From an uncultured Lachnospiraceae bacterium (GTDB lineage: Bacteria > Bacillota > Clostridia > Lachnospirales > Lachnospiraceae), in NCBI GenBank assembly GCA_947650005.1, contig CANSTU010000020.1, forward strand, positions 1 through 43,554: a stretch of DNA of 43,554 nt, given 5' to 3'. Made by a program: the position numbers and the translations under genes. The notes beneath the pieces were generated by a model. The model was not told the DNA's origin, ran no database searches, and saw only the letters and a program-made list of their open reading frames with translations. This document shows positions 9,207 to 17,246 of the stretch, one piece after another; within the stretch, counting starts at the first letter, position 1, and every line of letters starts with the position of its first letter.

Positions 9207-11858
9207 TTACCAACGGTTTTTCAGCTTGTTTTGCAGCCGATAGATAGTGTTCAGTGCATCAAGAGGAGTCATGGTACTCACATCCGCATTTTTGAGTTCT
9301 TCTAATACGTCCGCATCCGTCACCGTATCAAACAGGGAAATCTGTTCCAAATCCACCTCGTCGTAATGGTTCTGTTTTTTGCCGGAAGCGGCGGAAGTGT
9401 CCGCAACGGAAATGCTCTGTACCTTTTCCGTAATATCGTTGTCGCTGAGCTGTTCCACAATCTCCTTTGCCCGTCCGATCACCAGATCGGGCACACCGGC
9501 CAGGCGGGCAACCTGGATCCCGTAGCTCTTATCCGCGCCGCCCTTCACGATTTTTCGCAGGAATACGATGTCATCCCCTTTTTCCTTTACGGCGATACAG
9601 TAGTTGTTCACATTATTCATTTTTCCTTCCAGCTCGGTGAGCTCATGATAATGGGTGGCAAAGAGGGTCTTCGCCCCCAAAAGCTTCCGGTTGCTGATAT
9701 GCTCGATGACAGCCCACGCGATGCTCAGCCCGTCAAAGGTGGAGGTTCCCCTCCCGATCTCGTCCAGGATCAAAAGGCTGTTTTTTGTAGCATTGCGCAG
9801 AATATTGGCCACCTCGCTCATCTCCACCATAAAGGTACTCTGCCCGCTGGCTAAATCATCTGACGCGCCCACCCGGGTGAAAATCCGATCCACGATCCCG
9901 ATATCCGCCTTTCGGGCGGGTACAAAGCTTCCGATCTGTGCCATCAAAACGATCAGAGCCGTCTGCCTCATATATGTGGACTTCCCTGCCATATTCGGGC
10001 CTGTGATCACCGCAATCTGATGGGAATTGTTGTCCAGGTGGGTATCATTGGGGATGAACATATCATGGTCGATCATCTTTTCCACCACAGGATGTCTGCC
10101 CTCCTTGATATCGATGAGCCCTTTTTCATTCAAAGAAGGCCGAACATAATGGTTCTGCTCCGCCACCAGGGACAGGGAGCAGAATACGTCCAGGCGGCCG
10201 ACCGCCTTGGCCGTGGTCTGGATCCGTTCCACCTGCGCTGCGATCTGATCCCTGATCTCGCAGAAAACATCGTATTCCAGAGAGCAAAGCTTGTCCTCCG
10301 CGTTCAGGATCGTATCCTCCAGCTCCTTCAGCCTGGGAGTGGTATAACGTTCCGCGTTGGTCAGGGTCTGTTTGCGCATATAATCTTCTGGCACCAGGTG
10401 CAGATAGGACTTGGTCACCTCGAAATAATATCCGAAAACCTTATTATATTTTACCTTCAGATTTTTAATCCCTGTCCGCTCCCGTTCCGTATTTTCCAGC
10501 TCGGCCAGCCAGGTTTTTCCCTCCGTCCGGGCCACGCGCAGCCTGTCAATATCCGCATGATAACCCTCCCGAATGATGCCTCCTTCCCGGATTGTAACTG
10601 GGGGCTCTTCCTCGATGGCATCATAGATCAGCCGGCAGAGATCCTCCAGTCCGTCTATCTCCTCCTCTATCCTCCGATTGGCCTCTCCGGCCAGGTTCTT
10701 TAACACGGTTTTGATGGGAGGAAGCATCTCCATGGAGCTGCGAAAGGCGATCATGTCCCTGGGGTTCGCGGTCTTATAGCTGACCTTTCCCAACAGACGT
10801 TCCAAATCATAGACCGGCCCCAGATATTCCCGTATCTCGTCTCTAGATAGAGGGTCGTTGCAGAAAGCCTCCACCGCATCCAGCCGCTCTTCCATCTGTG
10901 AACGCCCCACCAAAGGCTGCTCCAGGAAACCGCGCATCATCCGCGCGCCCATGGCTGTTTTAGTCTTATCCAAAATCCACAGAAGGGAGCCCCGCTTCTT
11001 TTTCTCGCGGAGCGTTTCCGTCAGTTCCAGGTTCCGCCTGGTGGAACTATCCAGCAGCATATACCGGCTCACCAGATAGGGTTCGATATGGGTAAAATGG
11101 CTGAGAGGTATTTTCTGCGTCTCATATAAATAAGAAAGGAGCGCCCCAGCAGCGATCGTTCCGTTGGGAAATTCCTCCAGCCCCAGGCCGGAAAGGGCGC
11201 TCACATGAAAATGCTTCATCAAATTGGCGCGGCAGACAGCGTCGTCAAAATATCTAGCCTCCAGGGAGGATATAGCGATCCCCAGCCTGCCCTTGAGATC
11301 CTCCAGTTCCACACCGCTCACCAAAAAAGCGTCGTTACAGATGATCTCCGAAGGGGAGTAACGGACGATTTCGTCCAAAAGCTTCCTATTATCCTCCACC
11401 TCCGTCAAATAGTAGTCCCCTGTGGTCACATCGGCGGCCGAGATTCCCACCTTCCCGGAAAAATAGGCAATACACATCAGAAAATTATTCTGATTCTCCG
11501 ACAAAGTCTGCAGATTCAGGTTGGTTCCAGGCGTAACGACCCGCACCACTTCCCTGCGCACCAATCCCTTTGCCTGTTTGGGATCTTCCACCTGCTCACA
11601 GATAGCCACCTTATAGCCCTTGCTGACCAGCCGTCCCAAATATCCTTCCACAGCATGATAAGGAATTCCGCACATGGGGGCACGTTCTTCCATGCCGCAG
11701 TCCTTTCCCGTCAGCGTGATCTCAAGCTCCTTAGAGGCCGTTAGGGCATCCTCGAAAAACATCTCATAGAAATCGCCGAGACGGTAAAACAGGATGCAGT
11801 CGGGATACTGCTGTTTCGTTTCCACATATTTTTGCATCATTGGTGTCATCTCGGCCAT
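9207..11858 (-). CDS. mutS: DNA mismatch recognition protein MutS
   Basis: Binds mismatches and small loops and recruits MutL. The mismatch-probing Phe-X-Glu motif is in RLGDFYEMF (F30, E32). The C-terminal ATPase has GPNMAGKSTYMRQ (Walker A), DEIGRGTSTFDG (Walker B) and ATHYHELTELE. I chose the ATG at 11858, preceded by AAGGAGA at good spacing, giving 883 residues. An ATG 39 bases upstream adds only a basic tail (MNTNRKKRRRHRK) and has a poor ribosome binding site. It has its own promoter (11949-11977), as expected if the upstream island cut it off from miaB. Confidence 0.97.
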   Translation of the reverse strand: MAEMTPMMQKYVETKQQYPDCILFYRLGDFYEMFFEDALTASKELEITLTGKDCGMEERAPMCGIPYHAVEGYLGRLVSKGYKVAICEQVEDPKQAKGLVRREVVRVVTPGTNLNLQTLSENQNNFLMCIAYFSGKVGISAADVTTGDYYLTEVEDNRKLLDEIVRYSPSEIICNDAFLVSGVELEDLKGRLGIAISSLEARYFDDAVCRANLMKHFHVSALSGLGLEEFPNGTIAAGALLSYLYETQKIPLSHFTHIEPYLVSRYMLLDSSTRRNLELTETLREKKKRGSLLWILDKTKTAMGARMMRGFLEQPLVGRSQMEERLDAVEAFCNDPLSRDEIREYLGPVYDLERLLGKVSYKTANPRDMIAFRSSMEMLPPIKTVLKNLAGEANRRIEEEIDGLEDLCRLIYDAIEEEPPVTIREGGIIREGYHADIDRLRVARTEGKTWLAELENTERERTGIKNLKVKYNKVFGYYFEVTKSYLHLVPEDYMRKQTLTNAERYTTPRLKELEDTILNAEDKLCSLEYDVFCEIRDQIAAQVERIQTTAKAVGRLDVFCSLSLVAEQNHYVRPSLNEKGLIDIKEGRHPVVEKMIDHDMFIPNDTHLDNNSHQIAVITGPNMAGKSTYMRQTALIVLMAQIGSFVPARKADIGIVDRIFTRVGASDDLASGQSTFMVEMSEVANILRNATKNSLLILDEIGRGTSTFDGLSIAWAVIEHISNRKLLGAKTLFATHYHELTELEGKMNNVNNYCIAVKEKGDDIVFLRKIVKGGADKSYGIQVARLAGVPDLVIGRAKEIVEQLSDNDITEKVQSISVADTSAASGKKQNHYDEVDLEQISLFDTVTDADVLEELKNADVSTMTPLDALNTIYRLQNKLKNRW

Positions 11859-11904
11859 TTTTCGGTGTCTCCTTCGTTTCTTCCTATTCGTATTCATCTC
11901 TTAG

Positions 11905-11934
11905 CGCTCCATGTCTGTATGCAGACATGGAGCG
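11905..11934. repeat. Perfect 13-bp stem-loop in the mutS leader
   Basis: Arms CGCTCCATGTCTG and CAGACATGGAGCG flank a 4-base loop TATG. It lies between the predicted promoter and the mutS start, so it would be in the mRNA leader. There is no T-run on the minus strand after it, so it does not look like a terminator. Confidence 0.8.
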
Positions 11935-11948
11935 GGCATACATTTTTA

Positions 11949-11977
11949 AATTTAGCACATTTTGTCTATTTTGTAAA
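11949..11977 (-). promoter_or_regulatory. Predicted sigma-A promoter for mutS-mutL-miaA
   Basis: On the minus strand TTTACA, 17 bp, TAATTT-like TAAATT. It sits about 90 bp upstream of the mutS start, downstream of the island's macro-domain gene. Predicted by eye. Confidence 0.5.
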
Positions 11978-12100
11978 TCGACGGTATTTCGCGTTTTACT
12001 CAACATCGCTACCGCGGTAACGATTTCACAGCCCAGGGAAAGCGCCTGCTTGCGTATCATGAATAAGGAGGTTCCGGTAAAGGTTGGAATGATCAGCCGC

Positions 12101-12997
12101 TTAAAGCAAATCCGCTATCGCCACCTTTGATCTCCCGCTTTCTCGTACCACAATATGGACATCGCAGTTTATCAATAAACGGTTCAGCGAAAGGAATTTC
12201 ACAATATATTCCAGAATCTCCCTTTCGTCGGCCCAGACATTGGAACCGCCGCCTCCGATTAAAGGCATAACGACAGGGTATCTTTGAGAGCGCACATTGC
12301 AAAATCGGAAGAGCCGGCATAACGACAGCACATAATCCTCTTCTGAGGTGTGGGCATGAAGTTCCCGATCGAATGTGCTGAGGGCCAGGAAAAAGAAGGT
12401 ACAGGTATCCGATATGCTCACTTGTGCCACCGTGCCCACAGGATACCGTTTCCGATTTCCCTTCGGTTTTTCTTCCAATGGAACCGTTTCCGGCTGCAGA
12501 TTCTGTCCCTGCAGACTCTCCTGAATCGCGCTCTCCAGGGTTTCCTGGGTAAAATATCTTTTTGCATATAGCTTTTTCATGGTTTTTCCGTGCAGTGTAT
12601 TCGCCGAAACCAAATCATCATCCACAAGTGTGTCGAAGCATCGGTTCACTGGTACCACGATATTTCTTCTCTCCTGTGGTTTCAAAACCTCCTTTTTATT
12701 CAGCACATTCCCGTATTGGACATAGACGTTGTGCCCGTCACTTACCGAAAACAGGGTAATCCTATGCTTATGTAATACATAAACGGAAAAGATCAGCAGC
12801 CAGAAAACACAGACCGCGCCCAATAAAAGTATGCTGGCCATGATACGCTGCAAAAGCGTTTCACACTTAAGATAGCCGTCCAGAGGAATGAACAGGGCGA
12901 TAAAGCCCAGAACGGCAAACGTTCCGCCAAGCCCTCCTGCTGCCGATTGCATCACATATTTTCTGTTAAGCCAAATCCTTTTAAGAGCGTCCGCCAT
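12101..12997 (-). CDS. Two-TM macro-domain protein, ThsA/DUF6430-like candidate effector
   Basis: The 298-residue protein has two N-terminal membrane helices (about 18-39 and 50-75) and then a cytoplasmic domain. The domain pattern is VQYGNVL ... NIVVPVNRCFDTLVDDDLVSANTLHGK ... KRYPVGTVAQV ... FFFLALSTFD ... VVMPLIGGGGS. From memory this matches the macro domain of Thoeris ThsA-type proteins (DUF6430 group). In type II Thoeris such a protein binds a TIR-made ADP-ribose derivative and acts at the membrane; I infer a similar role here. I chose the ATG at 12997, behind AAGGAGG. It overlaps the TIR-helicase gene by 17 bp, so the two are translationally coupled. No separate ThsB TIR gene is present. 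Confidence 0.72.
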   Translation of the reverse strand: MADALKRIWLNRKYVMQSAAGGLGGTFAVLGFIALFIPLDGYLKCETLLQRIMASILLLGAVCVFWLLIFSVYVLHKHRITLFSVSDGHNVYVQYGNVLNKKEVLKPQERRNIVVPVNRCFDTLVDDDLVSANTLHGKTMKKLYAKRYFTQETLESAIQESLQGQNLQPETVPLEEKPKGNRKRYPVGTVAQVSISDTCTFFFLALSTFDRELHAHTSEEDYVLSLCRLFRFCNVRSQRYPVVMPLIGGGGSNVWADEREILEYIVKFLSLNRLLINCDVHIVVRESGRSKVAIADLL

Positions 12998-15900
12998 TCT
13001 CATCCTCCTTAATAAATGAAATGATATCTTCCGCTATTTTTTCCGTCGCATCATCCGTCAGATCAAGCCGTGTGGAGTAATCCCGATTTTCCTCATAGAG
13101 AAAACAGTGCCTGTCATTATCCGGATGAAGGAACCACAAATGATGGGCAGGAAGGCTTTTCAGCTTTTGTGCAATGACCCTTCCTTCCCTCTCACAGTTA
13201 CCGCTGTCATCATAATATTGGTCATCCAGCACGATGAAATAGCTGCACTGCTCATACAAAGAAAGCGTTGCCAGAATCGCGCCGTTTCCGTCAAAATGAC
13301 CGACGCAGGAAGGATTCCCGTCAAACAAAACGACCGATTCCAAAAAAGCCTCGTTTATTCTCTCAATGATCCTGCGCAATGCTGTAACGGCCGGCCGTTC
13401 TCCGGCCCCATCCTTCGCATGGGCGTAACTGACGCCGATCAGATACTTGGGTACCTCAAATTGAGAAATGAGATATTCGGCTTTTTGGGCTATGTTTTTA
13501 TAATCGTACATCTGCATGCAGTGATCCAGTTCATTGCATGGTAAATCTATATTTTCCGTCCCCCAACGCCGGAATGCTTCCTCCGATTCAAAGACAGCAA
13601 AGGCATTGTGATAATGGTTCGCTTTCATTCTTTGATGAAAACGGTAGAGACTCTTGCTTTTTTTCACATCCTCCCAATTCAAATACATCAGCGTGGGAGC
13701 TTCCGAAGGACTCTCCCGATCCAGGCTTGTCCCCCACTGCAAAACGCGGAAACGAATCCCTCTGCGCTGCAGTTCATCGAAGAGATGATTACAGGCGCCG
13801 TTATCCAGCCCAATTCTCTCATCGCACAGGATCCGCAGGATCGGCTGCGACGAATTCTCCTGATCCAGCTGTTGATTGGAACTGATGTCATAATTTTTCA
13901 GAAGCGGCCTCAAGGCCTGCAGGCCTGCGGACCGGAAAATGCCCTGGGTATCCAGAAGCAGTGCGGCCAGCGCAGCAGCTCTGTTGTCATTGAGCGCCAT
14001 ATCCTGCGCAATCAGGCCGGCAAACATCTTATTGGTGATAACCGAATGAATCCCGTGGAGGATGGCCTTCCCTTCTTCGTCAACGAGATCCCATCCCCCA
14101 CCCTGCTCACCGCAGCGTATCTTTTCAAGGAACTCTTCTCTGCGAACCAATAGAATATTACAGTATTGGTTCGATGCAATATAACGGTCAAAGCGTTTTG
14201 CATCGCCTTCATCCCCGTCGTATACGCCGATTGCAAAGGAGACTTCCCCAATGACGAGCTTCGCAATATGATTGTCATCCAACAGCTGTATCCTGAGGGA
14301 CGGTTCATGGAAGAATCGGTTGTTCACACCGTCCTCTCCTTTGGTGAAGAAATCGTCCGTCGGGAAAATTTTCTCAAGCGGCGTAAGCGGGCTGTCGCCT
14401 TCCGCATCGTTTTCCATCCGGGATAGATCCATGACTGCCGCATATTCTTCGCTGGTGAGCTGCCAGCTTCCCTGCTGGTGTTTCTGGATGTTGTCCAAAA
14501 GGATTTCCAGGTTGTCGCGCAGATAGAGCCCGTCGATGAATCGCAGCAGTTCCTTGCGCTTCTGATCGGTAATTTTCCCTTCCAGTTCTTCCACTGTGGC
14601 TTCCTTCAGGAAATTAACTGGGCTGTCATATCTGCCGGATTTCTTTGCCAAATCCCCTATATCCAATATCGTCTTCCGGTCCAGCCCACGCACATGGCAG
14701 TTGGCGATGATAACCAGATTGCGCGGCATTCCGTAATTCACCCTTGTGGAAAGCGCGTAAAGCGGCTGCAATGCCTTTGGTTGGAAGTTTGTGTATCCCT
14801 TATACCCACCATAACAATGATGGATGGACTCCATCTGGTAGCTGACCATCTCCGCCATCCGCGCCATGTCCCCGCTAACAATGCTGGTAATACTGCCAAA
14901 CCCTGTTTTACGCTTTATTTCCTCAATCCTTTCCCCCTTCGTCCAGTGCCAAAGCAAAATCGCGCGCATCACGGCTTCTTTTTCTTCCGTTTCACATAAA
15001 TAGCCGTTCTCCAGCATGTTTGCCAGGGCGCTTTGGGGCCATACCTGACATAAGGCCTCTTCTCCCTCATCTGGTGTAATCATTTTCCGCAGCTGTGCTT
15101 CCACCTGATCCAGCGCCTCTCTCGATTTATCCGGCCTTTTGTCCGCAGAAGGCAGCTTTAGCTGGCCCAGCTGCACAACCTCTTCCGTGCGACAAAGGGC
15201 ATATAACATATCTAGCAGATATTTATCCTCCTCCATATCCTTCTTTGTGACGGTTCCAGGCAGGCCTCCCTGCCCTTCATCCAGCATTTTCTGCCATTCC
15301 ATTTTTCCCTGTTCGTTTCGTCTTTTTTTGTATCCTCCATTGAAGAAGAAGCGGCGGAGTCTTTTACAAGAATCCAGGCGGAATGCATAAGGGGCCATCA
15401 TTCTTCCCAAATCGGTCAGCCTATAGCGTTCCTCTCCATCGTCGTCATCATCGGAAGCATCCTTCTGGCACAGATACGCGTTCTGAAGTTTCTGAATCAT
15501 ATTTGTGATATCGATCCGCTTATTGTGGCATTTATAAGCAAAGCTGTCTTCCCATAGTTTTCTGAAATCGCCTGAATCATAGGAACCGTCGCCCAGCAGG
15601 CTCAGGAAATAGGGCGCCAGGACTTCCAGTCCTGCATTGGAAAGGGCAGAGCCGATCTCTTCCGTCCTACAGTTCACATACTCATCCCAATACTTATCAT
15701 ATTCCATTTTGGTGACGGCAAAGATATAGCTTTCCCCCACCCCCTTGTTTTGCCCCAGACGTCCTGCCCTTCCTGCAAAATTCTTATATTCCTGGCTCGT
15801 TAACTCTTTTTCCTCCCCGTTCTCGCGCATGACCTTTGTATCAAATAGAATCATGACGTCCACAGGCATGTTCATACCGATCGTCAGCGTCTCGGTGGCA

Positions 15901-17102
15901 ACCACCACACACAATTTTTCTTCTTTCTGGTAAATATCCTCTATGTATTCGCGCAGGGCCGTGGAAAGGGCGGCGTTGTGAAAGGCCATCCGTCGGGGAA
16001 GGAGCTGGTCCTTGAGCTGTTTTTGATAATCGTCCCCTTCGTACTGGCTGATATCTTCCATCGCGCCGGAAAGCTTCTGATAGGGCAGTACATTCTGCTC
16101 AGCGAGAAAGGAAGCGAGCCGGTACGTCCTGTTCCTCGTATTCGCAAAGATGAGCACCTTGGCGTCCGGCTTTTCGGCGTAGATCTTTTGAAGCAATGCC
16201 TTTAAAAGGAGCCGTTTTGCCATCTCCGGCTTGTTGTCCGCATCATAACCGGGAACGTCTATGTTTCCTTCGTCCTTTGGCTTCTCTTTTCCATCCGACT
16301 GCTCCCCATGGATATATTTCATCCGCCAGGTTCCGTCCATCCCAATGACATGCTCCTTTAGACCGGTGGGCCGGGTTTGGCTTTCGATCAGGATCGGTCC
16401 TTTTTCCTGGCCGTTTTCACATATGGTAAGCCACTCCCTGATATAGGATACCTTACAATCGCAGGTGGTTAAGCACATGATCCTCACAGCCACCGCGTTT
16501 CTCCTGGCATCGCTGTTGCTCCGCAGAATCTTCTGGATCGCAATTTCGAGTTTTGGGCCGCGGTGGCGGCTGGACAACATCTGGAGCTCGTCCACGACCA
16601 GCAGGGCACAATCCTGCATCATATTGATGTTGGACTGGGAGAGCATGGCAAAAAACTTTTCATAGACGATGACCGCCACCTCATAGTCTCCGTTAACGAT
16701 ATCCCCGTCGTGATCCTGGAAATCGCTGCTGGAAGCATAAACCTGTTTCGTTCCCTGCGGCGCTAAGTCGTCCCGGAAATGCTCCCACCGTTCCCGCACC
16801 ATGGCCTTGAGCGGCACCAGGACAATGGCCTTTTTCCTGCTTTTTAGGCAGTCCATAATCGCAATTTCACTCACCAACGTTTTCCCGGAGCTGGTCGCTC
16901 CCTGAACAATCATGTGCCTGGCCGCCTCATCCCCATCTTCCCGCCAAAAACCAGGCGTATTGAACGCCGTTTTCTGAAGACTGGTGAACTGGATTTTTTC
17001 CGCGCCCGCCGACATCCCCTGAAGCCTCTTACGAATCCCCTCCAGCGTTTCCCTGCTCAGCTGATGTTCCGATATGATGTCTTCAAATGTCTCAATCCTC
17101 AT
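12981..17102 (-). CDS. Ski2-like helicase with C-terminal TIR-like domain
   Basis: A ~1373-residue superfamily 2 helicase. The first RecA domain has GATSSGKT (68-75) and DELQ (171-174). The second has ATETLTIGMNMP (402-413) and AGRAGR (443-448), resembling Ski2/Hel308 enzymes. A winged-helix/helical region follows, paralogous to the neighbouring helicase (MARMAEMVSYQ). Residues ~1088-1217 form an unassigned alpha/beta segment (ILCDERIGLDNG). Residues ~1218-1373 look like a TIR domain: YLIGVSYAHAKDG, CSYFIVLDDQYY, then SGNCERE fitting the SxWCxxE pattern, with E1306 as putative catalytic glutamate. The start at 17102 follows GGGAGG; a start four codons upstream would overlap that site. Inferred role: sensor plus signal-producing enzyme. 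The TIR call needs structural confirmation. Confidence 0.75.
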   Translation of the reverse strand: MRIETFEDIISEHQLSRETLEGIRKRLQGMSAGAEKIQFTSLQKTAFNTPGFWREDGDEAARHMIVQGATSSGKTLVSEIAIMDCLKSRKKAIVLVPLKAMVRERWEHFRDDLAPQGTKQVYASSSDFQDHDGDIVNGDYEVAVIVYEKFFAMLSQSNINMMQDCALLVVDELQMLSSRHRGPKLEIAIQKILRSNSDARRNAVAVRIMCLTTCDCKVSYIREWLTICENGQEKGPILIESQTRPTGLKEHVIGMDGTWRMKYIHGEQSDGKEKPKDEGNIDVPGYDADNKPEMAKRLLLKALLQKIYAEKPDAKVLIFANTRNRTYRLASFLAEQNVLPYQKLSGAMEDISQYEGDDYQKQLKDQLLPRRMAFHNAALSTALREYIEDIYQKEEKLCVVVATETLTIGMNMPVDVMILFDTKVMRENGEEKELTSQEYKNFAGRAGRLGQNKGVGESYIFAVTKMEYDKYWDEYVNCRTEEIGSALSNAGLEVLAPYFLSLLGDGSYDSGDFRKLWEDSFAYKCHNKRIDITNMIQKLQNAYLCQKDASDDDDDGEERYRLTDLGRMMAPYAFRLDSCKRLRRFFFNGGYKKRRNEQGKMEWQKMLDEGQGGLPGTVTKKDMEEDKYLLDMLYALCRTEEVVQLGQLKLPSADKRPDKSREALDQVEAQLRKMITPDEGEEALCQVWPQSALANMLENGYLCETEEKEAVMRAILLWHWTKGERIEEIKRKTGFGSITSIVSGDMARMAEMVSYQMESIHHCYGGYKGYTNFQPKALQPLYALSTRVNYGMPRNLVIIANCHVRGLDRKTILDIGDLAKKSGRYDSPVNFLKEATVEELEGKITDQKRKELLRFIDGLYLRDNLEILLDNIQKHQQGSWQLTSEEYAAVMDLSRMENDAEGDSPLTPLEKIFPTDDFFTKGEDGVNNRFFHEPSLRIQLLDDNHIAKLVIGEVSFAIGVYDGDEGDAKRFDRYIASNQYCNILLVRREEFLEKIRCGEQGGGWDLVDEEGKAILHGIHSVITNKMFAGLIAQDMALNDNRAAALAALLLDTQGIFRSAGLQALRPLLKNYDISSNQQLDQENSSQPILRILCDERIGLDNGACNHLFDELQRRGIRFRVLQWGTSLDRESPSEAPTLMYLNWEDVKKSKSLYRFHQRMKANHYHNAFAVFESEEAFRRWGTENIDLPCNELDHCMQMYDYKNIAQKAEYLISQFEVPKYLIGVSYAHAKDGAGERPAVTALRRIIERINEAFLESVVLFDGNPSCVGHFDGNGAILATLSLYEQCSYFIVLDDQYYDDSGNCEREGRVIAQKLKSLPAHHLWFLHPDNDRHCFLYEENRDYSTRLDLTDDATEKIAEDIISFIKEDENGGRS

Positions 17103-17112
17103 TTTTCCTCCC

Positions 17113-17140
17113 ATTCTGCCGCCGAAGGCGGCTTTTCATT
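17113..17140. repeat. Hairpin repeat family B, copy 1, before the TIR-helicase gene
   Basis: GCCGCC-GAA-GGCGGC hairpin. On the minus strand it directly precedes CAGAATGGGAGG, the ribosome binding site of the helicase gene. Related units are at 25601-25630 and 30575-30600. On the plus strand TTTT follows the stem. Confidence 0.75.
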
Positions 17141-17246
17141 CCGAATCATTTTGATGCGCCGGGTAACTCTTTCGTGTTACCTGGGCGCAAATCCCAGTAA
17201 AAAATGCCATTTTAAAACTTAGACTCATCGCGTGCAAGGCAGGCCT

